Assembly: GCA_964389755.1 (NCBI GenBank)
Contig: CAYMEW010000010.1
Location: 32,940 to 96,939 of the forward strand
Origin: JBBSUQ01 sp964389755
GTDB taxonomy: Bacteria > Bacteroidota > Bacteroidia > Flavobacteriales_D > Crocinitomicaceae
Direction: 5' to 3'
DNA: 64,000 bases
The notes beneath the pieces were generated by a model that saw nothing but the letters and a program-made list of their open reading frames with translations, did not search any database and was not told where the DNA came from. Shown here piece by piece: positions 9,097 to 18,245 of the stretch. Position 1 is the stretch's first letter. Every line of letters begins with the position of its first letter. A program made the position numbers and the translations under genes.

Positions 9097-9660
9097 ATGA
9101 CCGAAGAACTGAACATGATTTACGAGGATTTCAAAACGGCGAATAAAAAATCGCTGGACCACATGGAAAACGAACTCGTAAAGATCCGTGCCGGAAAAGC
9201 CACCCCGTCGATGCTCAGCAGTGTTTCCGTCGATTACTACGGTACACAAACCCCGCTTGCACAGGTAGCGAACATCACGACTATGGATGCCCGAACACTC
9301 ACCGTGCAACCCTGGGAAAAAACGATGCTCAACGAAATTGCCAAAGGAATTATCAATGCAAACCTCGGATTTGCACCTCAAAACAATGGCGAACAACTGA
9401 TCATCAGCGTTCCCCCGCTCACCGAGGAACGTCGCCGTGACCTGGTAAAGCGTGCAAAATCAGAAGCTGAAAATGCGAAGGTAGCCGTGCGTAACAACCG
9501 CAAGGATGCAATGGATATGCTGAAGGAACTCAAAAATGACGGACTTGCCGAAGACATCGTGAAAGATGCAGAGAACGAGATTCAGCAGATCACTAATAAC
9601 TACACGAAACGTGCAGATGATCTGCTCGAAGCAAAGGAAAAAGAGATCATGACAATCTGA
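9097..9660 (+). CDS. frr: Ribosome recycling factor
   Basis: A 187-residue protein, the normal RRF length, which with EF-G splits post-termination ribosomes. Signatures are LVKIRAGKATPSML (about 27-40), VQPWEKTML (about 70-78), the P-P-L-T-E-E-R-R stretch (about 107-114) and the AVRNNRKDA helix (about 129-137). It has the same promoter context as pyrH, with a 33-base gap, and is closed by an intrinsic terminator at 9681-9710. Confidence 0.97.
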   Translation: MTEELNMIYEDFKTANKKSLDHMENELVKIRAGKATPSMLSSVSVDYYGTQTPLAQVANITTMDARTLTVQPWEKTMLNEIAKGIINANLGFAPQNNGEQLIISVPPLTEERRRDLVKRAKSEAENAKVAVRNNRKDAMDMLKELKNDGLAEDIVKDAENEIQQITNNYTKRADDLLEAKEKEIMTI

Positions 9661-9680
9661 TCGAATGACATACATTTAAA

Positions 9681-9710
9681 AAAGCGGAAACTGAAATTTC
9701 CGCTTTTTTT
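9681..9710 (+). terminator. Intrinsic terminator of pyrH-frr
   Basis: Stem AAAGCGGAAA (9681-9690) and TTTCCGCTTT (9697-9706), loop CTGAAA, followed by further T residues. Confidence 0.9.
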
Positions 9711-9749
9711 GTACCCGGTAACCTCAATGAGGTTCGAATTTGTCGAGCC

Positions 9750-9773
9750 AAAAAAAAGCGGCCGGAGCCGCTT
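9750..9773 (-). terminator. Intrinsic terminator of the 9798 gene
   Basis: Read on the minus strand: stem AAGCGGC/GCCGCTT (9767-9773 with 9756-9762), loop of four, then a run of eight U-coding positions (9750-9757). It faces the frr terminator across a short gap. Confidence 0.85.
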
Positions 9774-9797
9774 CTGGAAGTTATTTGTATTTCAAGT

Positions 9798-11363
9798 TTA
9801 TTCGTTCATCGTCAGTAAACCGAAACGTTCTTTTCTTCGGAGGAAGGTATACAGCAACATGGTACGGTTTTTATAATCGATGCGGAAGAGTTTGGGTACG
9901 GCAACGGTTCCTACATCCTTTCGCGAGAAGAAAGTTTTACGCTCCATTTCGCCGTCTTCAAGATCGAGGGTTACGAGTGCTACCCGGTTCTTTTTCTTAT
10001 CGAATCGCGCATAATTGATCGTATTGTCGTCGTCCACGATAAACTTGCCGTTTTCATCGTAATTCTTTTCACTGTCGTTGAAGATGAAACAGAGTTTTCC
10101 GTCATCGACAAAGCGTGCATAACTACTGAAAGGTCCGCCGTCATTCGTGCTCACCTGTCGCTTCAGGATCTTTTTCAGCCAGGCAAAACGTCCGTCTTTG
10201 TTGATTTTAAATGCGATGATGTCGTTGTAATAATAGTAATATGTGGTCGTGGTGCTTCCGTTTTGATTGTAGTGCGTCACAACCCGCACGTAATATTGCT
10301 CGATCGAACCGACAATATCCCCGTTTTTAGTCACTTCCGTATTGCGCATGATGTAGTTATACAACTGCGGCTGACCTTTTCCTTTGGAAGCACGCTTGTC
10401 TGCCTTTTTCTTTTGCTTATCGGACCAGCCTTCCGTGATAAAATCTTTGGAAAAGTCCTCGAAGCTTTCGCTGATTACCTGCTTTTTATCAAAATCGGCA
10501 ATGATGCTGAACACGCCCTTGATACCGGACGCTTTACTTTTGCTATACAAACCGGTCAGGGTAAACAGGTTGTCATTGTTCCCCGTAAGGATCAGCGTAC
10601 GCGCCACGCGTCCGCCCATGTCGAGTGAAAACTCATCCAGGCCATCCGGTGTGATCTGGTAAATGTGCATGGATTTGAAAGAGCGTTTTTTGAGTTTTTG
10701 CCCGTCTTCCAGCGAGTATTCCTCGATGGCCATGAAAAAGTCTCCGGTATTGGACAGGTACAGTGCCGTAATATCGGCCAAACCGTCCTCGAAAGGCAAT
10801 TCGTATTCACCTTCCGAATTCACATTCAGTTCACTGTCGTATACTTTGTAACCGTAAGTGGTGTGCTTGCTTTTTCGTTCCACCACTTCCCAGTAAACGG
10901 TAAAAAACTCGTCATCGCGGGAAGCCAGGATTGAAAAGCTTTTACTGGAACGCTTTTTCTCGGCCGTCAGGCGCCCTACTTCCATCGGGTCACCGACCGG
11001 TTCGATATTCTTTGAGAACTCCTGCATGTACAGGATCTCTTCCGTTCCGATCTTATCGCTCATAAAGACGTATAGTTTTCCCTTGAGGGCGATACAGTCT
11101 TCAAAACTGGTCATGTTGTTATCGACCGACATTTTAATACGGCCCGTGGCACTCATCACGAAGGAAGAATGATAAGTTACATAAAGCGAGGAAAAAATTT
11201 GTCCCTTATAACGAAGTGCAAAGAAGTCTTTGCCGGATACGGGAAGCAGGTTTGTTACACGTCCCGGTGACTTTTCGGTGAGCCCCCAGTCAATTTTGTA
11301 AGCGTGGAGCCGCGGTGTGATAAGCCCTAACAGGCAGATGGTTAGAAAGATTTTTTGTTTCAT
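9798..11363 (-). CDS. Secreted protein of unknown function, paralog A
   Basis: A 521-residue protein with an N-terminal signal peptide (MKQKIFLTICLLGLITPRLHA) and no family I recognise. It is rich in short alternating hydrophobic and charged strands separated by turns (FALRYKGQIF, LYVFMSDKIG, FSLDMGGRV and similar), which suggests a beta-propeller-like or other all-beta fold; that is inference. A lysine-rich stretch (KKADKRASKGKG, about 317-328) and a Y-Y-Y-Y-Y-N run (about 375) are unusual. It is about 30-35 percent similar by eye to the next gene upstream, with the same opening (Y-x-[IL]-[DE]-W-G), so the pair is a tandem duplication. Confidence 0.8.
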   Translation of the reverse strand: MKQKIFLTICLLGLITPRLHAYKIDWGLTEKSPGRVTNLLPVSGKDFFALRYKGQIFSSLYVTYHSSFVMSATGRIKMSVDNNMTSFEDCIALKGKLYVFMSDKIGTEEILYMQEFSKNIEPVGDPMEVGRLTAEKKRSSKSFSILASRDDEFFTVYWEVVERKSKHTTYGYKVYDSELNVNSEGEYELPFEDGLADITALYLSNTGDFFMAIEEYSLEDGQKLKKRSFKSMHIYQITPDGLDEFSLDMGGRVARTLILTGNNDNLFTLTGLYSKSKASGIKGVFSIIADFDKKQVISESFEDFSKDFITEGWSDKQKKKADKRASKGKGQPQLYNYIMRNTEVTKNGDIVGSIEQYYVRVVTHYNQNGSTTTTYYYYYNDIIAFKINKDGRFAWLKKILKRQVSTNDGGPFSSYARFVDDGKLCFIFNDSEKNYDENGKFIVDDDNTINYARFDKKKNRVALVTLDLEDGEMERKTFFSRKDVGTVAVPKLFRIDYKNRTMLLYTFLRRKERFGLLTMNE

Positions 11364-11472
11364 AACAGCTATATAAGTTTAAAATTGCGTGCCGAAAGAT
11401 ACGAAACAATGCGTATACGTTTTAATACATTGAATCAATTAATCGAGTTAAAGGGCCCTTGCTAATGCACCA

Positions 11473-13008
11473 CTATTTGTCCCCTAACTTTAAAATACCG
11501 AAGCGATGTTTTTTTCTATTGTTGGGAGATATCGCACACAAGAGAATAGAATTATTATACTGACGAAACAGTCGTGGCACGGCATTAAACTTGGGATCGT
11601 TCATCGTGAAAAGTGATTTGCGATTCATTTCTCCTTCAGCTGAAATTGTCACAAGTGCCACACAGTTTGCTTTTGGATCATAAAAAACAGGACTTTGGAA
11701 AGTTACAAACCTACTCCTTATTTTTAAAGTATTCCACAAATTGCCTGTTGAATCATAATTATTAGAATTATCATTAAACAGAAAGCATAATTCCTTTTTG
11801 TACAAAAAAGAGGAATAGCTACCATATTGGCCCCCATCGTTTAAACTATGTTGATTTTTACGAATCTTTTGAATCCATAAAAAATCAGCATTTTTATTAA
11901 TCTTAAAAGCCTTAATATCATAAAAATAATAATCGTGAAATGTACTTACGGGTCCAGTACCTGTAGTAGGTCCAATGGACGAATGGGACTCTTCACACTC
12001 TTCAATAGCTCCGTAAGCGGCCCCATCTTGAACGAATAGATTACTTAATTTATAGTGGTGTTTTTGCTCTGCCATTAATCCGGTTGGTATGGCTGAAAAA
12101 GCTTTAAAACTCGATTTTAAAACAATTCCTTCCTCAAGACCGATGGCCATTACAAAGATTCCGTCAGTATCTTCGGATTGTTGATCATCTCCATAAAGCC
12201 CCAGTACCATTAAACGATTGTCTATTTCGCAACATTTAACCTTATGCAATACTTTCGTACCTGCATCTAACACAACCTCTTTCAACTGCCCGGGAATAAC
12301 CTCATAAAGATGCATCTTTTTTGAGCGTTGAGCTATCTTTTTTTTAGAGGACGATGAAAATTCGGGAACAGTCATAAATAGATTCCCCTGATTGGAAAGA
12401 TAATATTCAGAAATTCCGACTAAGTGATCTTCGAAAGGTAATGAGTACTGGCCTTCGGAGCGGATTTTAAAATCCACATCATAAATTCTAAAAAACCGTG
12501 TTGTTCGTGAGGTCTTCCGGGCAGAATTGTCAATCCAGTAAATCGTAAAAAACTGTTTGTTCGGAGAGGAAAAAGTCCAAATGTTTTGACCAAAAACCAG
12601 TTCGTCTAAAGGTATTTCTCCAAGTTCAACCGGGTCTTTTAAAAGCTCCGTGTTGTCTGCTACCTCCTGGATATATAAGATATTTTTCTTCTTACCCCTA
12701 TCCCTCAGAAGAAGACACGTTTTCTCCCGACATGAAATGATCTTCTCAAAAAGAAGTTTATCGTTTTTTGTTTTTATTTTCAATCTTCCCGTAGCACTTA
12801 ATGTCAATACCACATGTCGTGTAAAATATGCCGATGCATATTTCCCCGGACCAGAAGACCGAAGTGCTAAAAAATTCTTTTCCGTGACTGGAAACAGGTC
12901 GAGTAATCTACCCCGTTCCTTTATAATTGGCCCCCATTCGAGATCATAGGCATGAACCTTCGGCATTATAAAAATAAGGAGAAAGATGATCAGGATGGTT
13001 TTCTTCAT
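11473..13008 (-). CDS. Secreted protein of unknown function, paralog B
   Basis: A 511-residue protein with signal peptide MKKTILIIFLLIFIMPKVHA. It shares with paralog A the start of the mature protein (YDLEWG), the LFPVTEKNFLALR segment, the L-S-A-T-G-R-[IL]-K-[IM] motif (about 74), the Y-[SE]-L-P-F-E-D block (about 197), and the N-D-G-G-x-[FY]-x-S-Y and L-C-F-[IL]-F-N-D motifs near residue 390-410. Its DNA is visibly more AT-rich than that of paralog A and of purB on its other side. Function unknown; both copies look intact. Confidence 0.8.
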   Translation of the reverse strand: MKKTILIIFLLIFIMPKVHAYDLEWGPIIKERGRLLDLFPVTEKNFLALRSSGPGKYASAYFTRHVVLTLSATGRLKIKTKNDKLLFEKIISCREKTCLLLRDRGKKKNILYIQEVADNTELLKDPVELGEIPLDELVFGQNIWTFSSPNKQFFTIYWIDNSARKTSRTTRFFRIYDVDFKIRSEGQYSLPFEDHLVGISEYYLSNQGNLFMTVPEFSSSSKKKIAQRSKKMHLYEVIPGQLKEVVLDAGTKVLHKVKCCEIDNRLMVLGLYGDDQQSEDTDGIFVMAIGLEEGIVLKSSFKAFSAIPTGLMAEQKHHYKLSNLFVQDGAAYGAIEECEESHSSIGPTTGTGPVSTFHDYYFYDIKAFKINKNADFLWIQKIRKNQHSLNDGGQYGSYSSFLYKKELCFLFNDNSNNYDSTGNLWNTLKIRSRFVTFQSPVFYDPKANCVALVTISAEGEMNRKSLFTMNDPKFNAVPRLFRQYNNSILLCAISPNNRKKHRFGILKLGDK

Positions 13009-13082
13009 GATTAATAGAAATTATGAAAATGCTTTAAAAGGAAATCTATACTGGTTGATGGTGTAAATTTTTAAAGGCGTTA

Positions 13083-14438
13083 TTACCGTACCAACTGAAT
13101 CCCCAGGTAATTGTCCGGTGTAATGCGTTTCAGTTCTGCTTTGACCGTGTCATTGACCTGCAGTGTATCGATAAATGCATGCACTGTTTCACGGGTTACG
13201 GCTTCGTTGGTGCGGGTAAGTCCTTTCAGGGCTTCATACGGTTTTTCATACCCTTCCCGGCGCAATACGGTCTGGATTGCTTCTGCCACCACGGCCCAGT
13301 TGTTCTCGAGGTCCTTGCGGAAAGCCGATTCATTAAGCAAGAGCTTATCCAGCCCCTTCAACGTCGATTTAAATGCAATGAACGTATGTGCAAAAGGCAA
13401 ACCGACTGTTCGCAACACGGTTGAATCAGTGAGGTCGCGTTGCAATCGGGAAACCGGAAGTTTCTCAGAAAGATGCCCGAACACGGCATTGGCGATCCCG
13501 AGGTTTCCTTCCGAATTTTCGAAGTCGATCGGGTTTACTTTGTGCGGCATGGCCGAAGAACCGACCTCTCCTGCTTTCAGTTTCTGCTTGAAGTAATCAG
13601 TGGAAATATACATCCACATATCGCGATCGAGGTCGAGCACGATCGTGTTGATGCGGCGCAATGCGTCAAACAGGGCCGCCATGTTATCGTAATGTTCGAT
13701 CTGCGTGGTGGTCTGGCTGCGCTCAAGTCCGAGTTTTTCGGCCACGAAGCGATTCGCAAAATCAACCCAGTTGTGTTCCGGGTAAGCCACGTGATGCGCG
13801 TTAAAGTTACCGGTCGCTCCGCCGAACTTCGCGTTAAACGGAACAGCTAAAAGTGCAGTTCGCTGCTGTTCGAGTCGTTCGGCAAAAACCTGGATCTCTT
13901 TTCCCAAACGAGTCGGAGAAGCCGGTTGTCCGTGCGTACGTGCAAGCATCGGGATGTCTTTCCACTCACCAGCAAAAGCATGCAGTCTCGAGATCAATTT
14001 GTCCAGCAATGGCAGGTACGTTTCGTGAATGGCATCCTTCAGCGAACGTGGGATGGAAGTATTGTTAATGTCCTGGGAAGTCAGCCCGAAATGCACAAAT
14101 TCGGTATACGCTTCCAGGCCAAGTTCGTTCATTTTTTCCTTGACAAAATACTCGACCGCTTTCACATCGTGATTGGTCGTACGCTCTGTTTCCTTGATCC
14201 GGAGCGCATCGGATTCACTGAAGTTTTTGCAGATATTGCGCAATTCCTCAAAACGCTCCTTTGGAAAAGTGTCCAGCGGACGAATACCGCTTTCCACGAG
14301 GGCGATCAGGTATTCCACTTCCACGAGGACGCGGTAGCGAATGAGTCCGAATTCCGAAAAATACGGTCGAAGTTCGCTTGTTTTTTGTTCGTAACGCCCG
14401 TCGGAAGGGGAAATTGCGGTTAAGGCATTTAACTCCAT
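13083..14438 (-). CDS. purB: Adenylosuccinate lyase
   Basis: A 451-residue protein of the fumarase/aspartase superfamily that cleaves SAICAR and adenylosuccinate in purine synthesis. The family opening (LTAISPSDGRY) sits four residues after the chosen ATG at 14438; an ATG three codons earlier is also possible. The superfamily signature loop G-S-S-A-M-P-H-K-V-N-P (about 290-300) is complete, and TSQDINNT (about 120) and the H-E-x/T-H-G-Q-P region (about 168) are present. Length fits the Bacteroidota/E. coli form. It is transcribed alone, divergently from the EI24-like gene. Confidence 0.96.
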   Translation of the reverse strand: MELNALTAISPSDGRYEQKTSELRPYFSEFGLIRYRVLVEVEYLIALVESGIRPLDTFPKERFEELRNICKNFSESDALRIKETERTTNHDVKAVEYFVKEKMNELGLEAYTEFVHFGLTSQDINNTSIPRSLKDAIHETYLPLLDKLISRLHAFAGEWKDIPMLARTHGQPASPTRLGKEIQVFAERLEQQRTALLAVPFNAKFGGATGNFNAHHVAYPEHNWVDFANRFVAEKLGLERSQTTTQIEHYDNMAALFDALRRINTIVLDLDRDMWMYISTDYFKQKLKAGEVGSSAMPHKVNPIDFENSEGNLGIANAVFGHLSEKLPVSRLQRDLTDSTVLRTVGLPFAHTFIAFKSTLKGLDKLLLNESAFRKDLENNWAVVAEAIQTVLRREGYEKPYEALKGLTRTNEAVTRETVHAFIDTLQVNDTVKAELKRITPDNYLGIQLVR

Positions 14439-14470
14439 TGTGTGCATGTTGTCTAAAAAATCAGAAGCGA

Positions 14471-14478
14471 CAAAGATA
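14471..14478 (-). promoter_or_regulatory. -7 element for purB
   Basis: Minus strand TATCTTTG, a perfect TAnnTTTG match, ends 32 bases upstream of the purB ATG. No clear TTG -33 box is visible. Confidence 0.55.
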
Positions 14479-14552
14479 GTGAGAAAAACGGATACCGGGA
14501 AAATTTTACGGCAAACAAAAGCGCTTCTGCCAAAGAGTTGTAATTTTGAAGC

Positions 14553-15392
14553 ATGCAGTTTTTACGGCATTTCCGGCTCGGGCTCCGCGCGTATGTGGAT
14601 GCATTCCATTTCATCAACCGCAACCGGCTGTACTGGTATTATTTCATTCCCGCATTCCTGATGCTCGGGATCTATAAGGTCGGTGAACAACTCGAACAAC
14701 GCGTCTACCTGCCGAAAACGGATACCATGAACGACATTATCTGGTACATTTTCGATGTCCTGCTCGAAGTTTCGCTGGCAATCCTGTTGATGAAGTTCGC
14801 CAAATACCTCGTCGTGATCCTGCTTTCTCCCCTGCTCTCTCACCTTTCCCAAAAGTGCGAACGGATCATTACGGGAAACCGTTATCCTTTCAGTATGCCA
14901 CAGTTGTGGCACGATGTCCGCCGCGGGATTCGCATCGCGATTCGCAATGTGATGTGGGAATACTTTTTCTTCCTGATCATTTACATTGTTGCCGCGATCG
15001 GCTGGAAATCGGCCGGTTCCTCGCCTGTTTTCTACCTTACCTTCGTCATCGGCTTTTTCTACTACGGCTTCAGCTTCATCGATTATGTGAACGAAAGGCG
15101 ACGACTCGACGTGGATGAAAGCATCCTGTTTGTTCGGGCGCACCGCGGACTGGCCGTTGCGATCGGGGCGATCTATTCCCTGCTGATCTTCGTTCCCGTG
15201 GATCTCGGGAAACTCTTTGCTTTTCAAGCCATTCAAAGCGAACCTATTTACACCGTTTCAAACATCGCGCTGCACTTTTTCCTCTGGGCCTGCGCTTCCA
15301 TGGCACCCATCCTGGCAATTGTCTCCGCTACGCTTTCCATGCATCGCCTGGTAAACCTAAAAACAAACATTTATTCCGAGCGAACCGAATAA
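14553..15392 (+). CDS. EI24/CysZ-like integral membrane protein
   Basis: A 279-residue membrane protein with about five or six hydrophobic segments (roughly residues 28-45, 62-98, 133-152, 160-180, 205-225, 238-262). The segment VVILLSPLLSHLSQKCERIITG and the later FSFIDYVNERRRLDV followed by an H-R-G-L-A stretch match what I know of the EI24 domain family. CysZ, its best studied member, is a sulfate permease, but Bacteroidota homologs are uncharacterised and I would not assign sulfate transport. A TAATTTTG word only five bases upstream of the ATG may be its -7 element, implying a very short leader. Confidence 0.75.
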   Translation: MQFLRHFRLGLRAYVDAFHFINRNRLYWYYFIPAFLMLGIYKVGEQLEQRVYLPKTDTMNDIIWYIFDVLLEVSLAILLMKFAKYLVVILLSPLLSHLSQKCERIITGNRYPFSMPQLWHDVRRGIRIAIRNVMWEYFFFLIIYIVAAIGWKSAGSSPVFYLTFVIGFFYYGFSFIDYVNERRRLDVDESILFVRAHRGLAVAIGAIYSLLIFVPVDLGKLFAFQAIQSEPIYTVSNIALHFFLWACASMAPILAIVSATLSMHRLVNLKTNIYSERTE

Positions 15393-15437
15393 TTTTAATA
15401 TATTCGTTACCCGATAGAATATCATTTTTCGAAACTT

Positions 15438-16808
15438 ATGAAACTAAAGTTAATCACTTTACTTATCGTATTGTATGGAATGAATACCGCTGCCCGGGCG
15501 CACGGCACACCGATTCCGACAGACACTACTACCAGCCTGATCGACCGGTCAGCAGCGCTCATCATGATCGACGAAGGTCGCAAATTCTATGACGAGGGAC
15601 GCAACCGCGATGCCATCATTAAATTTCGCCAGGCAGCCATCAAGGATCCGAATTCCTGGAAAGGCCCTTTTTGGGTGGCACGCTGTCATTACAATTTAAA
15701 TAACTACGGTTATGCCCTGCAATACGCGAACGAAGCGATCTCCAAAGAACCGCTCGAAGTGGACCAGGAAGTGTACGAACTGCTCGGAAAAAGCTATCAC
15801 CGTCTCGGAATGCTCGATTCGGCGCTGGTCAACTACCGGATTGCGCTTGAAAAACTCAGCTCAAATCGTGCCCGTGAACTCCGCGTACAACACCACATCG
15901 ACGAATGCCTGTTCGCACAAAAAGCGCTCGCTTCCGAGCCCGAAAAGATCAAAATGCACCTTTCCGGAGACATCAACTCGGGTTACAACGATTATTCCCC
16001 CGTACTCACAGACGGCGGAAAAACGATTTACTTTGTTTCACGCAGGGCTAACACGACCGGCGGCGGGCAAAACCCGGACGACCAGGAATATTTTGAAGAT
16101 ATTTACCGCGGTACTTACGATCTGGAGACAGAGCAGTTCGACAGTATCACCAACAGCCTGGGCCGCCTGAACTCCGAAGGTTTCGATGCCCTTTCATACC
16201 TTTCCCCGGACGGGCTCTTTGGATTAATGACCCTCAATACGACTAAGGCCGACACACGACTTGAAACGGACGGTTCCGATATCTGCGAGGTCGAATTTAC
16301 CGACAAAGGACAATGGTCCTCCCCGAAACTAATCAAAAACAAATCGATCAATACCAGCTACTTTGAAGGCGCCGCAACAATGACTGCCGATGGAAACACG
16401 ATGTATTTCGTAACCGATCGCAAGGCTGACAAAACACTCAGCGACATTTACTTCGTTCAGAAAAACGGTAAAAAGTGGGGCGAGGCAAAACCGCTTCCGG
16501 CCATTATCAATTCGGAAGGAAATGAAACAACGCCCTATATCACTCCTGACGGAAGATACCTCTTTTTCAGTTCCGACGGACACCTTGGAATGGGAGGTTA
16601 CGATATTTACGTAAGTGAGAACATGGGTGATACCTGGTCTACCCCGGTGAATCTCGGCCCGGCCTTTAACACCGTGAACAACGATACGCATTTCCAGTAT
16701 TATCCGGACCTGCAAACGGCTGTGATGGCAACGTTCCAGATCATTGGTGAAAAAGCCAGCCTGGACATTTACAAAGTGGACATGTCTTCTTTTCGTTTTC
16801 CGCAATAA
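15438..16808 (+). CDS. TPR plus WD40-like (PD40) repeat protein
   Basis: A 456-residue protein. An N-terminal hydrophobic stretch (MKLKLITLLIVLYGMNTAARA) is a probable signal peptide. Residues about 40-165 form TPR helices (FYDEGRNRDAIIKFRQAAI, Y-A-L-Q-Y-A-N-E-A-I), and about 180-450 hold repeated S-P-x-[LF]-x-x-D-G-x-x-[IL]-[YF]-F-x-S blades of the TolB/PD40 beta-propeller type. This is the architecture of PorE-like Bacteroidota proteins but without a C-terminal OmpA peptidoglycan-binding domain. A role in envelope or T9SS assembly is possible but unproven. It is followed by truA after 12 bases. Confidence 0.75.
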   Translation: MKLKLITLLIVLYGMNTAARAHGTPIPTDTTTSLIDRSAALIMIDEGRKFYDEGRNRDAIIKFRQAAIKDPNSWKGPFWVARCHYNLNNYGYALQYANEAISKEPLEVDQEVYELLGKSYHRLGMLDSALVNYRIALEKLSSNRARELRVQHHIDECLFAQKALASEPEKIKMHLSGDINSGYNDYSPVLTDGGKTIYFVSRRANTTGGGQNPDDQEYFEDIYRGTYDLETEQFDSITNSLGRLNSEGFDALSYLSPDGLFGLMTLNTTKADTRLETDGSDICEVEFTDKGQWSSPKLIKNKSINTSYFEGAATMTADGNTMYFVTDRKADKTLSDIYFVQKNGKKWGEAKPLPAIINSEGNETTPYITPDGRYLFFSSDGHLGMGGYDIYVSENMGDTWSTPVNLGPAFNTVNNDTHFQYYPDLQTAVMATFQIIGEKASLDIYKVDMSSFRFPQ

Positions 16809-16820
16809 AACCCGATAAAT

Positions 16821-17558
16821 ATGATCGAGCGATACCGCATGGATCTTTCCTACGACGGTTCCGCATATTTTGGCTGGCAGGTTCAGCCGCGACAGATCAG
16901 TGTACAGGAAACCATCGAACGCGTGCTGCGTAAACTTTACCCGGAAACGGAAGTAAGTGTTACTGGCTGCGGACGAACCGACACCGGAGTGCATGCGCGT
17001 AATTACGTGCTTCACACGGATCTGCCTGCAACGCGCAGCACTGAGCAGTTGCTGTTTAAGATGAACCGCATGCTCCCTGAAAGCATCGCGATCCATGCGA
17101 TCGAACTAACAACCAGTGATTTTCACGCACGCTTCGGGGCAAGTCGTCGCACTTACCGCTACTACGTGCATACCCGGAAGGATCCGTTTTTAGCCGGTAA
17201 AAGCCTGCTTCTTTCCTTCGAACCGGATTTTGAAAGGATGCAGGAAGCGGCCGCAGAACTGCTGGGGAAACATGACTTTACATCCTTTTCGAAGTTGCAT
17301 ACAGACGTAAAGACAAATATCTGCACGGTTTACAGCGCAAACTGGGTGAGGGTTTCCGACAGCCGGTTCTATTTCGAGATTACCGCGGATCGCTTTTTAA
17401 GAAATATGGTACGCGCTGTTACGGGAACGCTACTGGACGTTGGTAAGGGAAAATGTGAGGTTGCCGATATGAAACGAATCCTGAACGAAAAGGACCGCGG
17501 AGCGGCGGGGAAATCGATTGCCGCACACGGACTGTATCTCTGGCAGATCGCCTATTGA
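16821..17558 (+). CDS. truA: tRNA pseudouridine synthase A
   Basis: A 245-residue enzyme that isomerises uridines 38-40 in the tRNA anticodon stem. The catalytic aspartate is D54 in the signature G-C-G-R-T-D-T-G-V-H-A. Other family blocks are YDGSAYFGWQ (about 11-20), RRTYRYYVH (about 110) and the C-terminal FLRNMVRAVTGTLLDVG (about 194-210). Length is typical. The stop lies 6 bases from the convergent trmB stop. Confidence 0.96.
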   Translation: MIERYRMDLSYDGSAYFGWQVQPRQISVQETIERVLRKLYPETEVSVTGCGRTDTGVHARNYVLHTDLPATRSTEQLLFKMNRMLPESIAIHAIELTTSDFHARFGASRRTYRYYVHTRKDPFLAGKSLLLSFEPDFERMQEAAAELLGKHDFTSFSKLHTDVKTNICTVYSANWVRVSDSRFYFEITADRFLRNMVRAVTGTLLDVGKGKCEVADMKRILNEKDRGAAGKSIAAHGLYLWQIAY

Positions 17559-17564
17559 ACCGGA

Positions 17565-18233
17565 TCAGTGAATCCGGAACTTACAGTATTTGATGATGCT
17601 GCCGCGTTGCGTGAAAAGCGTTTCATAATGCGTTTTAATATGCAGTATCTCGCGCGTGGTCGGATCGAGTTTTTCGGGAAGTTCACCGTACAGGTCCCAG
17701 GTCAGCTCCAGACATTCGTACGGAGTTTCACGAATTTCTTCTTCTGTAAATTCAAAGAGCACATCGCTATCCGTTTTCAGGTGAACAATCCCGCCCGGTT
17801 TCAGAATTTTCCGGTAACGTTCGATAAACGGTTTTGAACTCAGGCGCTTATTCACTTTTTTCGGCTGCGGATCCGAAAAGGTCAGCCAGATCTCCGATAC
17901 CTCGTTTTCTGCAAAGTAATCCGTTATAAAATCGATCTTTGTTCGCAAAAAGGCCACGTTATTCAGTTCGCGCTCCAGCGCTTCTTTTGCACCGACATAC
18001 ATGCGTGCCCCCTTGATATCGACACCGATGAAATTTTTATCCGGGAAAAAACCGCCGAGCCCGACACTATATTCGCCTTTGCCGCAGCCTAATTCAAGAA
18101 CGATCGGGTTATCATTTTTAAAGTAATCACGATGCCAGTTTCCTTTCAATGCGAACGGCTCTCCGATCACCGGTTCGAAGGTGTTGGCAAAATCTTTCAT
18201 TACGGCAAAACGTCTGAGTTTATCCTTTCCCAT
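17565..18233 (-). CDS. trmB: tRNA (guanine-N7)-methyltransferase
   Basis: A 222-residue SAM-dependent methyltransferase modifying G46 of tRNA. Motif I is E-L-G-C-G-K-G-E-Y (about 45-53), and the family signature S-D-P-Q-P-K-K follows near residue 118. I start at the ATG at 18233 because GKDKLRRFA is the conserved Bacteroidota TrmB opening; the longer frame would add 14 residues upstream of a promoter-like element. It is convergent with truA. Confidence 0.94.
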   Translation of the reverse strand: MGKDKLRRFAVMKDFANTFEPVIGEPFALKGNWHRDYFKNDNPIVLELGCGKGEYSVGLGGFFPDKNFIGVDIKGARMYVGAKEALERELNNVAFLRTKIDFITDYFAENEVSEIWLTFSDPQPKKVNKRLSSKPFIERYRKILKPGGIVHLKTDSDVLFEFTEEEIRETPYECLELTWDLYGELPEKLDPTTREILHIKTHYETLFTQRGSIIKYCKFRIH

Positions 18234-18237
18234 GCTG

Positions 18238-18245
18238 CAAAAATA
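18238..18245 (-). promoter_or_regulatory. -7 element almost abutting trmB start
   Basis: Minus strand TATTTTTG (a TAnnTTTG match) ends only four bases before the trmB ATG. If it is used, the transcript would start at or just past the ATG region, implying a leaderless or near-leaderless mRNA. Confidence 0.4.

Noticed and set aside
13111..13596. 161-codon ORF antisense to purB
   Set aside because: It mirrors purB codons; serine/arginine-rich with no start context. A shadow frame.
16329..17096. 255-codon ORF antisense to the PD40 gene and truA
   Set aside because: It crosses two real genes and has no family-like motif.
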